From positions 1 to 64,000 of the forward strand of contig JACOEL010000006.1 of NCBI GenBank assembly GCA_024998625.1: a DNA stretch of 64,000 bases, written 5' to 3'. The position numbers and the translations under genes were made by a program. Shown here in pieces: positions 56,095 to 64,000 of the stretch (its first letter is position 1; each line of letters begins with the position of its first letter). A model generated the notes under the pieces. That model searched no databases and was not told the DNA's origin. It worked only from the letters and a program-made list of their open reading frames with translations. The DNA comes from Nitrospira sp. (lineage in GTDB: Bacteria > Nitrospirota > Nitrospiria > Nitrospirales > Nitrospiraceae).

Positions 56095-56949
56095 TTACGG
56101 CGCCGGTCGAGGAAGTCGGGGATTGGAAGGGAGCGAGCCGTCGGCCTGCAACGGAAGGGAGAAACCGGCCGCATGGGTATGGCCGCCACCGCCGAATGAG
56201 GCGGCGATCGAGCCGACGTCGGTGCCATCTTCCCGAGAGCGCATGCTGTAGTACCGTCGTCCGTTGCGGTCATGCCAGATGAGACAGAACGGGTGCACGG
56301 CGGAGAGTCGTTCGCCGATCTGGCTGGTGAGGACTGCGCTTTGAACCGCGGGCACGGTCGCCCCTTCGAACTGCACCAGGGTCGCGTGCGAGACCAATTT
56401 CGTGACCAGTTCGTTTTCGTAGCGGAGAATCGCCCGACCCTCCCGCTCTAACTCCTGCTGCTCGAAGCTGCTCCAGAGCTGAAAATCGAACGGGTGCGAG
56501 GCCAGCGCGGCGCTGATCTCCCGGCTGTTTGGAAGCGCCCAGTTCCAGAGATCCTTGTCCTGAATGTAGCGTAGCAGCCAGGGGGCCGGTTCGTCATGGG
56601 CCCATTCCCACCCGAGCACGGCCCCGGACTTTTTCTGATCAAAATAGGCATAGGGCAGATCGGCCAGCGTTTGCTCGGCGGTAATGTGATGGTCTAGGAC
56701 CACCAGGCTGGCTGCGTCCTTGGCGATGGCTTCGAGGGTTGGCCGGGCGTAACTGAAATCCACGATGACGATATGGTGACCGGCCAGGTCGGCCGGCGGG
56801 CCTTCGCCGTGTTTCACGGGGCGATATTCTGCGTGGGGGTAGCGCCGCCAAATGGCCCAGGCGGCACCGAACCCATCCGCACATTCCGCGTGATAGAGAA
56901 TGAGTGTAGGAGGAGAAGCGGCACGACTTCTCATGACGGCGGCGCTCAT
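56095..56949 (-). CDS. DHH-family phosphoesterase
   Basis: A 284-residue enzyme with the DHH metal-binding motifs in order: YHAECADGFGAA, IVDFSYARP, VVLDHHITAEQ, and, at the C-terminus, the DHHA1 domain with FGGGGHTHAAGF. Such proteins cut oligoribonucleotides, cyclic dinucleotides or pAp; the substrate is not clear from motifs. It precedes the rhomboid gene by 24 bases. The start ATG at 56949 is accepted, although a start a few residues later at residue 6 is possible. Confidence 0.88.
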   Translation of the reverse strand: MSAAVMRSRAASPPTLILYHAECADGFGAAWAIWRRYPHAEYRPVKHGEGPPADLAGHHIVIVDFSYARPTLEAIAKDAASLVVLDHHITAEQTLADLPYAYFDQKKSGAVLGWEWAHDEPAPWLLRYIQDKDLWNWALPNSREISAALASHPFDFQLWSSFEQQELEREGRAILRYENELVTKLVSHATLVQFEGATVPAVQSAVLTSQIGERLSAVHPFCLIWHDRNGRRYYSMRSREDGTDVGSIAASFGGGGHTHAAGFSLPLQADGSLPSNPRLPRPAP

Positions 56950-57049
56950 AGGCTGATCACCTTAGCATGTCCGTTCATGGAGACTAAAGGGCAATCTCTG
57001 GAGGGGACGCGATGCCGGTTGGTCCGGCCGGCATCGCGCGGGATTCCGG

Positions 57050-58105
57050 TTATACCGTCGAGGGAAGCTGGTTCAGGTGGTTGATCAGTTGCCGGAGGCG
57101 TCCGGCATTCCGGCGGTTGAACGAGAAGGTCAGTCGCGAGAGATCCTTCAACCTCGGTTCATCGATTTCCTCGGGGAGCGACGGACGCTGCTCGAATGTC
57201 CCCTCCGTCAGCATATCGCTGAATTGCTGCTGTACTTCTTCAATCTGCGCCGCGCTCAACGGGGTCTTTAGCCTGATGGCAAGCTGGCGGCCCACAAACC
57301 GGAGCGAGTGATAACGCCGGTAGAACGTGCGGATCTCCGTGACGGCATCTTCGACATTATCGACGATAGTGAACAGCGAGAGATCCTCCGCGTTGATCAG
57401 ACGTCGTTTCAGCAATTGCTCGGTGATGAAGGAGTTCCAGTGATCCCAGTAGTCGCACCCGGGCGCCTGAAGACAGACGATCGGTTTCGGGTCGCTCTTG
57501 CCGGTTTGCACGAGGGTCATGATCTCGAAACCCTCGTCATGGGTGCCGAATCCGCCGGGAAACAGCGCGATCGCGTGGGATTCTTTTTGGAACATGAGCT
57601 TGCGGGTGAAGAAGTATTTGAAGGTGACGAGCTTAGGGTCATCGGCAATGACGGCGTTGGCGCCTTGCTCGAACGGCAGCATGATATTCACACCGAAACT
57701 GTGCTCACGGCCGGCGCCTTCCTGCGACGCTCGCATGATGCCGTCCGCGCCGCCGGTGATGGTCATGTAGCCTTCTTCCACCATTCGCCGGGCGAATTGA
57801 AAGGCCAGCTGGTAGTTGGGGTCGTCCGCCGGCGTGCGGGCCGATCCGAACACGCTGATCTTCAAGCGGTGCCGGTAGCCCTGGAACACTCTGAAGGCAT
57901 GCCGCAGTTCCTTGAGCGCCCGATTGACGATTTTGAGGTCCAGGACATCCAGTTGCGATTCCGAGAGCCGAATCACACCCGCGAGAATTTCCTTCATGAG
58001 CGCAGCCTGGATGTCGTCGTCCGGACGGTCGAGCAGTGTGTTGAGTTGCGCGAGAATTTCGTCTTTCGTCGGGGTCGGCTTGGAGCGGGCGGCGGGGCTT
58101 TTCAT
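57050..58105 (-). CDS. LOG-family/TIGR00730-like nucleotide hydrolase
   Basis: A 351-residue protein with a central LOG (lysine decarboxylase-like) domain: GGADGIMRASQEGA for phosphate binding, FTRKLMFQK for the RK pair, and the PGGFGTHDEGFE motif with the catalytic Glu. LOG enzymes release the base from cytokinin or other nucleoside monophosphates. The N- and C-terminal extensions, each about 70-100 residues, make it larger than typical LOG proteins (about 200 residues). It is a single minus-strand gene. Confidence 0.85.
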   Translation of the reverse strand: MKSPAARSKPTPTKDEILAQLNTLLDRPDDDIQAALMKEILAGVIRLSESQLDVLDLKIVNRALKELRHAFRVFQGYRHRLKISVFGSARTPADDPNYQLAFQFARRMVEEGYMTITGGADGIMRASQEGAGREHSFGVNIMLPFEQGANAVIADDPKLVTFKYFFTRKLMFQKESHAIALFPGGFGTHDEGFEIMTLVQTGKSDPKPIVCLQAPGCDYWDHWNSFITEQLLKRRLINAEDLSLFTIVDNVEDAVTEIRTFYRRYHSLRFVGRQLAIRLKTPLSAAQIEEVQQQFSDMLTEGTFEQRPSLPEEIDEPRLKDLSRLTFSFNRRNAGRLRQLINHLNQLPSTV

Positions 58106-58215
58106 GGATTGTCACCTAACGCACGGTAAACTCCGGACGCGTATCGTCGGAGAGAGCACTCATAAAAATCATAGCAAGCTGATGCGGATGAAGCAAAAGA
58201 TTCATGGAACGGAGC

Positions 58216-58992
58216 TTAGGAGAGGCCGGAGACCCGCGGCAGATTTTGCAAGACCCAGGCGCGAATCTTCGACTCATCGGAGGAAGGAAGGGGGGCAAAT
58301 TGGATATCGACCCCGGGATAGGTCCCGAGCACACCCCGGTCTTCGTGGAATTCCGGCTCGCAACTACCGTTGAGAATGGTGCCACGTACGGAGAAACTCA
58401 AGTCTGTTCCCGGAAGCATGAACGACAGAACGATACTCGTGCCGGGCAGCAGCAGTGTGCGGCTCTCGACGAACGCGCCGACGTGGCTCAGCTGCCGGAT
58501 TGTGGCGAGGTGGTTCGCTCCCTCACCTTCACCATTCGTCACACGGATGGTAGCAGGGAGGCAGGTCTCGCATCGTTTGGGGGCCAGGGCTAGGTCTCGC
58601 GCCGTCAAGATGCCGACCGGCTGGCCTTGTTTCGTGACGATCAATAGCGAGGCGCCGGTGGAGGCCATGGCACTGGTGGCGTCATCGAGGATCTGATCGC
58701 ATTCGATGGAATGCACGGGCTTCGACATGATCGCGCGGACTTCCACGTCATGCGGCTCCAGTCCCTGGGCGACGACCTTCATCACGATATCGGCGGAAGT
58801 CATGATGCCGAACGAGGTCTCGCTGTCTTTCACCAACAGGCAGGGAATCCGCTCCCGGTCGAGGAGCAAGGCGGCTTCGCTGACAGAGACATCCCCGGGA
58901 ACCTGTACCACGCCGGGTGTCATCATGTGGGCCACCATAGGGGTTGAGTAATGCGTCGGTTTGTCGCGGAGTATGAAGCCGGTTTTTGTCAT
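58216..58992 (-). CDS. CBS-pair protein with C-terminal PilZ-like domain
   Basis: A 258-residue cytosolic protein: two CBS motifs (about 18-130; VAHMMTPGVVQVPGD, VRAIMSKPVHSIECD) that usually bind adenine nucleotides, followed by a PilZ-like beta domain (about 140-250). In PilZ the c-di-GMP site needs R-x-x-x-R and D/N-x-S-x-x-G; here only QLSHVGAFVES resembles the latter, with Gln for Asp/Asn, and no RxxxR is seen. Binding may be lost or changed. It stands alone between LOG and the MNIO-like gene. Confidence 0.75.
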   Translation of the reverse strand: MTKTGFILRDKPTHYSTPMVAHMMTPGVVQVPGDVSVSEAALLLDRERIPCLLVKDSETSFGIMTSADIVMKVVAQGLEPHDVEVRAIMSKPVHSIECDQILDDATSAMASTGASLLIVTKQGQPVGILTARDLALAPKRCETCLPATIRVTNGEGEGANHLATIRQLSHVGAFVESRTLLLPGTSIVLSFMLPGTDLSFSVRGTILNGSCEPEFHEDRGVLGTYPGVDIQFAPLPSSDESKIRAWVLQNLPRVSGLS

Positions 58993-59153
58993 TGGTTAAG
59001 CCTGTTTCTCGCCGTGAGAGGGGCTGACGTTTTGGCCCGGCGACCACCGCGTCGAAAGGAAGTATACCAGATCGACCTGCCGCATCAGCTTCCCCAGCTT
59101 CCCTTGTCAACCAAGAGGTTAGGCGCTTAGACTGCACATGAACTATAGTCAGT

Positions 59154-60659
59154 ATGGTTGCTTCAAAATATGCCAAACGCGATCTGATGCAAAGCGAATT
59201 CATACAACGTGCGAACGGCCTCGCCGCGCATGGTTTAGGGTTGTCGGTGGATGTCTATTCGCCTGACCTGTTGCACCTCGTCCATTCATTGCAGGACGCA
59301 GGCCTGCAGCCCGGGTATCTGGAGGTCTTCAAGGCGACCACTTCAGCCATGCAGTGGGTGCGGCGGCAGTTGCCGGATATGAAGCTTCCTTACCATGGCG
59401 AAGGCCTGTGGGTCACGCAACCGGATTTCCCCCACAGTTGCTCCGGGACGCATGGGGTTGCGGAGGCGTGCGCGCAAATCCTCGCCCTGCGGAGTGCCTG
59501 GCTGAATCACGAATGTGCGACGAAGCAGATGGCGGGGTATTCCTTCGGAACCTACCTGCCGCCGTTGTATACGGAACTGTCCGCCAGGATGACAGCCGAG
59601 AACCTGGCTTTTCTCCAGGAACAGGTGGATGAGCAGGCGCGCCGCCATGGGGTTGATCCCGCACTCGTCCTTCTGGAAATGCCGCCGCTCACCTATTTTG
59701 GCTGCGGATCTCTCGCAATTCCCGCCTACTTCCGGGCCGTGACGGACCGGGTCGCCTGCGGTCTGGTGTTGGACATCGGGCATCTATGGACGGTGTATCG
59801 TTACACAGGGGCCTGGGGTCGTCAGACGTTGGAGGCCTTTGTCGCTGAATTTTTAGATGCGTTCCCGATGGAACGGGTGATCGAAATTCATGTCGCCGGC
59901 CTGGCGGAGTTCACGGCGCAGGGTGTTGCTCAATCCATGGTCGATGCCGAAGCCTTGCCCTATTGGATCGACGCTCATGGTGCTCCGATTCCGGAAGTCC
60001 TGTTCGATCTGCTGGCGCAGGTCTTGGTACATCCACGGTTGACAGCGGTTAAAGGCGTCGCGTTGGAGGTCGATACGAAGCCGGTGGACCGGATCGTCGC
60101 AGAGTTTCGCCGCGTTTCTGACCAATTTGAAGCAATAGTCAATCGGGTGGAGCAGGTCGGCACGGCTCGTTCTCTGGAACCAGGTGCGGACCAACGCACT
60201 GGAATGCAGCAGCCTCTGGCAATGGATGAGCAGGCGGCGCTACGCGATCAGTACCAGGCCTATGTCCGGTTGGTCACAACCGGGCAGCCTCTGCCGGTGT
60301 CGGTACATCTGTCTCTGCTCGGCGGACCGCTCGATGACCTCAATCGGTATCGCGAGACCTACTTGCCCTACGAGGTGTTGCACTGGGGCGGTGAGCTGCA
60401 CGATATGTTTCCGCGGACCTGCAACGTGCTCGTAGCGGCTCATCTTCCGTTGGAGCGGTTCGTTCCCTTCTGGTTCAGCCGGCCGAGGCCTGACGAGGAA
60501 GACTATGATTTCTTCCTGCTGAAGATCGACCGGTTCGTTGAATTCGTGACGCAGGACTGTCCCTCCGCGGCCGTGACCGTGCGAGAAGAGGCTGAGGAAC
60601 TGCGGGCGGCCTATCGCGCGGCGAACGAGCCGACGGAATCGGCTGAGGTGCGTGCATGA
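59154..60659 (+). CDS. MNIO (DUF692)-like iron enzyme with extra C-terminal domain
   Basis: A 501-residue protein. The first 320 residues match the DUF692/MNIO TIM-barrel family, which modifies peptides at cysteines using two or three iron ions: LAAHGLGLS near the start, His81 (PYHGEGL), Glu175 (LLEMP), Asp207 and His210 (LVLDIGHL), His246 (VIEIHVAGL), Asp273 and His275 (WIDAHGAP) and Glu305 (VALEVD). The last about 170 residues form a separate domain of unknown type, perhaps a partner protein fused in. Start is uncertain: ATG 59154, or ATG 59187, which would fit a TATAGT at 59144-59149. Stop overlaps dus by four bases. No precursor peptide gene is visible nearby. Confidence 0.65.
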   Translation: MVASKYAKRDLMQSEFIQRANGLAAHGLGLSVDVYSPDLLHLVHSLQDAGLQPGYLEVFKATTSAMQWVRRQLPDMKLPYHGEGLWVTQPDFPHSCSGTHGVAEACAQILALRSAWLNHECATKQMAGYSFGTYLPPLYTELSARMTAENLAFLQEQVDEQARRHGVDPALVLLEMPPLTYFGCGSLAIPAYFRAVTDRVACGLVLDIGHLWTVYRYTGAWGRQTLEAFVAEFLDAFPMERVIEIHVAGLAEFTAQGVAQSMVDAEALPYWIDAHGAPIPEVLFDLLAQVLVHPRLTAVKGVALEVDTKPVDRIVAEFRRVSDQFEAIVNRVEQVGTARSLEPGADQRTGMQQPLAMDEQAALRDQYQAYVRLVTTGQPLPVSVHLSLLGGPLDDLNRYRETYLPYEVLHWGGELHDMFPRTCNVLVAAHLPLERFVPFWFSRPRPDEEDYDFFLLKIDRFVEFVTQDCPSAAVTVREEAEELRAAYRAANEPTESAEVRA

Positions 60660-61840
60660 GTTTCTGGGCGACACTGCCCCAGCCTATTCTCGGATTGGCG
60701 CCGATGGATGGAGTAACCGATGCCGCCTTCCGGCGGGTGGTGGCTTCGCAGGGGCGACCGGACATCACCTTCACCGAGTTCACCAACGTCAATGAGATTT
60801 GTCGTGGGCCGGACCATCTGCTGGAGTCGTTGATTTATAGCGAGGCGGAACGGCCGATTGTCGCGCAGTTGTACGGCAAGGATCCGGATCAGTTTTATCG
60901 CGCCGCGCAGGTGGTCTGTGAACTGGGGTTCGATGGGCTCGATATCAATATGGGCTGCCCTTCGAAGAGCGTCGCGGCATCAGGGTCTGGCGCGGCCTTG
61001 ATCAAAACACCGGACTTGGCCCATATGATCGTGCGCGCCGCTCGGCAGGGCTTGGAAGATTGGGCCGGCGGTCAGTCGATCCATAGCCAGGGATTTAAAC
61101 CCTCGCGCATCGAATTTATTCATACGCTGAACCACAACCGTTCCGGTGTGCCGGTCGTGCCGCGCCGGCTTCTGCCGCTGTCCATCAAGACCCGACTGGG
61201 GTTTGATTGCGTGGTGGTTGGGCGTTGGGTCGAACATTTACTGGAAGTCCGTCCCGAGGCCATCACCCTGCACGGCCGGACGCTGCAGCAGATGTACCGG
61301 GGGGCGGCTGACTGGTCCGCCATTGCCGAAGCCGCCAAGCTGGCCCATGGTACCGGCACGCTGATGCTGGGAAACGGCGATCTCACTACGTTAGTCGATG
61401 CGATGCGACGCGTGGCTGAGAGTAACGTGCAGGGCGTGTTGGTCGGCCGCGGCACGTTGGGCTCGCCCTGGTTCTTTCGTGAAAAAGAGCAGGCCAGGCG
61501 GACGTTCAGCGAGCGAGGAGACCTGTCTGCCTTACCTGCCACCGCGTGGGAACCGCCGGTCTCGGTGAGCCATCGCATGCAAGTCATGCTCGACCACGCC
61601 AGGCAGTATGAGGCGATTGCCGGACTGGAACGGTTCCGGTCCATTCGCAAACATCTGGGCTGGTACTGCAAAGGATTTCCCCATGCCGCGGCGATGCGGG
61701 GCAAGATGTTCGGCGCGTCCAACGTGCAGGATGTCGAACGCATCGTGACGGATTTTTGCCAGGACCTCATGCGGACAGAGCGAGAGGTGCCCGCTCCCAA
61801 TCCGCTTGCGACACAGGCCTCTTCCGTCTCCACCGCGTAA
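60656..61840 (+). CDS. dus: tRNA dihydrouridine synthase
   Basis: A 394-residue FMN-dependent enzyme that reduces uridine in tRNA. The active Cys lies in DINMGCPSKSVAASGSG, with the FMN region at LGLAPMDGVTDAAF; the C-terminal phosphate loop includes GVLVGRGTLGSPWF. A stretch of about 30-40 residues in the middle (GGQSIHSQGFKPSRIEF) is an insertion compared with compact DusA/B/C, so the tRNA position is not assigned. ATGA at 60656 overlaps the end of the MNIO-like gene, and maf starts 4 bases after its stop. Confidence 0.87.
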   Translation: MSFWATLPQPILGLAPMDGVTDAAFRRVVASQGRPDITFTEFTNVNEICRGPDHLLESLIYSEAERPIVAQLYGKDPDQFYRAAQVVCELGFDGLDINMGCPSKSVAASGSGAALIKTPDLAHMIVRAARQGLEDWAGGQSIHSQGFKPSRIEFIHTLNHNRSGVPVVPRRLLPLSIKTRLGFDCVVVGRWVEHLLEVRPEAITLHGRTLQQMYRGAADWSAIAEAAKLAHGTGTLMLGNGDLTTLVDAMRRVAESNVQGVLVGRGTLGSPWFFREKEQARRTFSERGDLSALPATAWEPPVSVSHRMQVMLDHARQYEAIAGLERFRSIRKHLGWYCKGFPHAAAMRGKMFGASNVQDVERIVTDFCQDLMRTEREVPAPNPLATQASSVSTA

Positions 61841-61844
61841 CCGC

Positions 61845-62477
61845 ATGCGATTGATTCTCGCCTCCACCTCGCCGAGACGGCATGAATTGTTGATTCTCCT
61901 GGGGTTGTGCTTCGACGTCGTGGCCCCGCCGTTTGTCGAGCAGGTGGTGCCGAATAGGTCCGCCGAGCAGCAGGCGGTAGAATTCGCGGCAGGCAAGGCC
62001 AAATCCTGCATCGAGCTATGTCCCGATGCGCTCATCCTCGGCAGTGACACCCTGATCAGCCTTGGTTCGGAGGTGCTGGGAAAGCCGGCCGATTTGGCCG
62101 ATGCTGACTCCATGCTCAGACGTATGGCCGGACAGATGCACCAGATTTTCACTGCCGTCGCTCTGGTGGGCCCCGGTCCTGAGCCCTGTGAGGTTCAGGT
62201 CGCCAGGGTATCGGTCGCAATGAAACCCTTGAATGAAGAGGCCTTGGCCGCCTACTTGCGAACCGGGGATAGTCTAGGGAAGGCCGGCGCCTATTCTATT
62301 CAGGGTGGAGGGGCCGCACTGATTGAGGGGATCGAGGGCGATTACACGGCGGCCGTGGGCTTACCGCTTCGCACCGTCGCCGACATGTTGCGCCGACGCG
62401 GGATGCCCTGTCCGGCTGATGTCGATCAACTCTATGTTCGCAAGCCCTATCCCAACTGGGCTCGATTCAATCCCTAG
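61845..62477 (+). CDS. maf: Maf-family nucleotide pyrophosphatase
   Basis: A 210-residue enzyme that hydrolyses non-canonical or pyrimidine nucleoside triphosphates, or controls division. The start ASTSPRRHELL is the family signature, followed by EFAAGKAKS, ILGSDTLIS, LGKPADLAD and KAGAYSIQGGGAALIEGIEGDY. ATG 61845 lies 4 bases after the dus stop, so it is co-expressed with it. An upstream frame to 61806 would overlap dus. Its stop codon touches the inverted-repeat element at 62477-62659. Confidence 0.9.
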   Translation: MRLILASTSPRRHELLILLGLCFDVVAPPFVEQVVPNRSAEQQAVEFAAGKAKSCIELCPDALILGSDTLISLGSEVLGKPADLADADSMLRRMAGQMHQIFTAVALVGPGPEPCEVQVARVSVAMKPLNEEALAAYLRTGDSLGKAGAYSIQGGGAALIEGIEGDYTAAVGLPLRTVADMLRRRGMPCPADVDQLYVRKPYPNWARFNP

Positions 62478-62659
62478 CAGGCTGTTGAGAAAGTCCGCCG
62501 GCGGCGTTCTCGCGTTGTTGAAGACTCGACGTATCGCACGCGGGGAAAGAGCCTGTCCCGGCGGGCTCGGGGTGGGCGGGTAAGAAAGATGTGGCTTCAC
62601 CTCCTCGCTTGCTGCGGTCTTGCCGGATATGGTCCAGACGGTCTTTCTGAACAGCCTGC
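62477..62659. repeat. 183-bp inverted-repeat element (MITE-like)
   Basis: GCAGGCTGTTGAGAAAG (62477-62493) and CTTTCTGAACAGCCTGC (62643-62659) are inverse copies differing at one base. No coding sequence lies between. Such TGTTGA-type ends are common in intergenic elements of related genomes. The left end coincides with the last base of the maf stop codon. The rest of the 62478-62764 gap holds nothing else that I can see. Confidence 0.6.
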
Positions 62660-62764
62660 AAGTTCGGATCGTCCACGTACAGTTCGGCTGCCTGTGAGAT
62701 TGAAAAGGCCTCCGCAATCCTTTTACAATGCGCCTTTGTTCAGTGACGCGTCAGGGAGGTACTC

Positions 62765-63436
62765 ATGCGCGCGAATCATGGCAGTGCAGGTCGGCATCGT
62801 CGGTCCCATGGAGTCATCGGGGTCGTAGTCGGAGCAATGGTGGCGGTCGGCAGTCCCGCGTGGGCGATCGACGTCAAGTTGTCTCCTGAAGAGGCGAAGA
62901 AGGCCCTGGAAGCGGGGCGGGCACCAATGGAAAAGGCCAATTCCCCGGAGGACGTGAAGAAGGTGTTGCAGCAGGCCTCGCTGGTCACGCGGGTGGGGGC
63001 GGATCCCGAGAAAGATCAATGCGGCGCGAGTGCCATCCTGCGCACCAAGCGGTATCGGCTGGAAGCGTTCGGCCGACAGGAGGCAGCGGAGTCGAAGAAG
63101 CAGAAGAAAGACGTGCGCATGCCCGAAGAGTTCATCCAGAAAGTTGTGGACATGCCGAATATGGAAGTGGAAGTGCAACTCTGCGGGGACGATGAGTACT
63201 TCGCCGAGAAGGCCGACATCGTGTTCCAGCAAAAGGGAAAGAATATCCGGCCGGTAGATATCAGCCCGGCCGACCGGGGCAGGAAAAACGAGGGCGCAGG
63301 TCCGGCTTATCGGTCGCGCTTCACGGCCCGGTTTGGATACGAGTCGTTTGATCCCAACGCCAAGACCACGGTGATCGTCACGTTGCAGGACGGGCAGACT
63401 ATGCAGTTCGATGCCGACTTCTCCAAAGTGAAATAG
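62765..63436 (+). CDS. secreted hypothetical protein
   Basis: A 223-residue protein with a signal peptide (HGVIGVVVGAMVAVGSPAWA) followed by a Lys/Glu-rich helical segment (LSPEEAKKALEAGRAPMEKA) and a beta-rich C-terminus (FTARFGYESFDPNAKTTVIVTLQDG). Two cysteines (KDQCGAS, VQLCGDD) may form a disulfide. I do not recognise the family. ATG 62765 has GGGAGG 6 bases upstream. A hairpin at 63446-63474 lies 10 bases after the stop. Confidence 0.7.
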   Translation: MRANHGSAGRHRRSHGVIGVVVGAMVAVGSPAWAIDVKLSPEEAKKALEAGRAPMEKANSPEDVKKVLQQASLVTRVGADPEKDQCGASAILRTKRYRLEAFGRQEAAESKKQKKDVRMPEEFIQKVVDMPNMEVEVQLCGDDEYFAEKADIVFQQKGKNIRPVDISPADRGRKNEGAGPAYRSRFTARFGYESFDPNAKTTVIVTLQDGQTMQFDADFSKVK

Positions 63437-63445
63437 ACGGCAGGC

Positions 63446-63474
63446 TCCGGTGCGGGCATCGCGCCCGCACCGGA
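63446..63474 (+). terminator. GC-rich hairpin after secreted protein gene
   Basis: TCCGGTGCGGGC (63446-63457) pairs with GCCCGCACCGGA (63463-63474), a 12-bp stem with a 5-base loop. No T tract follows, so it is a weak or rho-assisted terminator at best. Confidence 0.5.
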
Positions 63475-63582
63475 AACGACTATGTTCGTACCTGTGTTTC
63501 CCTTCCGTGTGTTCATTCCATATTCTTCCCAGTGCCGACCTCCGAACATCCCGGTTGAGTCGTCTTGTCGTAGACATGCATA

Positions 63583-64000
63583 ATGACCGACATGGACAGG
63601 GACGATCTGCTTTCCCTCTATCGTCAGATGTTGCTGATTCGTCGGTTTGAAGAAAAGTCGGCGGAGATGTATGCGCTCGCCAAGATTGCTGGGTTTCTCC
63701 ATCTCTACATCGGCGAAGAGGCGATTGCTGTTGGTGCGATTGCGGCGCTGAGGCCGGACGATTATGCGATCAGCGCCTATCGCGACCATGGACATTGCCT
63801 GGCCCGCGGCTCTGATCCCGGTAAAGTGATGGCCGAACTCTTCGGCAAAGCAACCGGGTTGTGTCAGGGCAAGGGCGGCTCTATGCATCTGGTGGATCTC
63901 GCCCACCGGTTCATGGGCGGCTACGCCATCGTCGGCGGGCATATTCCATTAGCGACAGGGCTGGCCTTTGCGACGAAATATCAGAAGCAGGATCTGGTGA
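63583..64000 (+). CDS. pdhA: pyruvate dehydrogenase E1 component alpha subunit, partial
   Basis: The first 139 residues of a thiamine-pyrophosphate E1-alpha protein, cut by the right edge. It starts [13 protein letters not shown] and has [30 protein letters not shown] and [10 protein letters not shown], the substrate and TPP-binding parts; the GDG motif lies beyond the edge. It decarboxylates pyruvate as part of the pyruvate dehydrogenase complex, though acetoin or branched-chain relatives share these motifs. ATG 63583 has no clear ribosome site; ATG 63592 is an alternative. Confidence 0.85.
   Translation, partial: MTDMDRDDLLSLYRQMLLIRRFEEKSAEMYALAKIAGFLHLYIGEEAIAVGAIAALRPDDYAISAYRDHGHCLARGSDPGKVMAELFGKATGLCQGKGGSMHLVDLAHRFMGGYAIVGGHIPLATGLAFATKYQKQDLV

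Noticed and set aside
59154-60659. RiPP gene cluster around the MNIO-like enzyme
   Set aside because: No short Cys-containing peptide gene or exporter is seen near it; neighbours are dus and maf.

Overview
The window looks like chromosomal DNA of a Nitrospira-type bacterium (phylum Nitrospirota). This is an inference from high GC, the mix of a complete ISC operon, a PerR/rubrerythrin module, pyruvoyl-dependent arginine decarboxylase, paired GltX and GlnS, and many lineage-style small zinc-ribbon proteins; no rRNA gene is present to settle it. Most of the window is housekeeping DNA with dense coding and short gaps. I see no prophage, CRISPR array or intact insertion sequence.

Layout: 1-2.9 kb has two tRNAs (Lys, Arg), a YkgJ-type Cys-cluster protein, HU with a good promoter and terminator, and a MoaD/ThiS-like protein. 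3-7.5 kb has an RmlC-like epimerase, then a peroxide-stress module (PerR-like regulator with a PerR-box-like dyad, rubrerythrin, two-CCG Fe-S oxidoreductase, DUF3501) and a tandem-domain PTPS/QueD protein. 7.7-9.7 kb carries a MotA/MotB-like pair resembling ZorA/ZorB. 9.7-17.1 kb has an FGE-fold protein, thioredoxin, peroxiredoxin, TypA/BipA with a hairpin terminator right after its promoter, and a class A PBP. 17.2-24 kb is the ISC operon iscR-iscS-iscU-iscA-hscB-hscA-iscX, with fdx on the other strand; a 97-bp IS5-type MITE with target duplication lies between iscR and fdx.

24-33.4 kb holds gltX, two tRNA-Gln genes, uup, glnS, a secreted protein built from nine two-cysteine repeats, a small group of unknown genes and tRNA-Glu. 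33.7-43.8 kb has a DUF3015-type protein, a NarX/NarL-type two-component pair, a ZIP transporter, and a polyamine-related set (deoxyhypusine-synthase-like protein, aldehyde dehydrogenase, arginine decarboxylase, agmatinase) with a DsbA-like protein and an RluF-type pseudouridine synthase.

43.9-51.3 kb is the most unusual region: a type-I-secretion-like operon (HlyD, TolC, two ABC half-transporters, and a membrane four-helix-bundle sensor-like protein) in which both ABC ATPase domains have lost the Q-loop, signature, Walker B and H-loop motifs in the same way. 51.5-64 kb has purE-purK, a hybrid kinase lacking both phosphoacceptor residues, rhomboid protease, DHH phosphoesterase, LOG-like protein, CBS-PilZ protein, an MNIO/DUF692-like enzyme next to dus and maf, a 183-bp inverted-repeat element, a secreted protein, and the start of a pyruvate dehydrogenase E1-alpha gene cut by the window edge.
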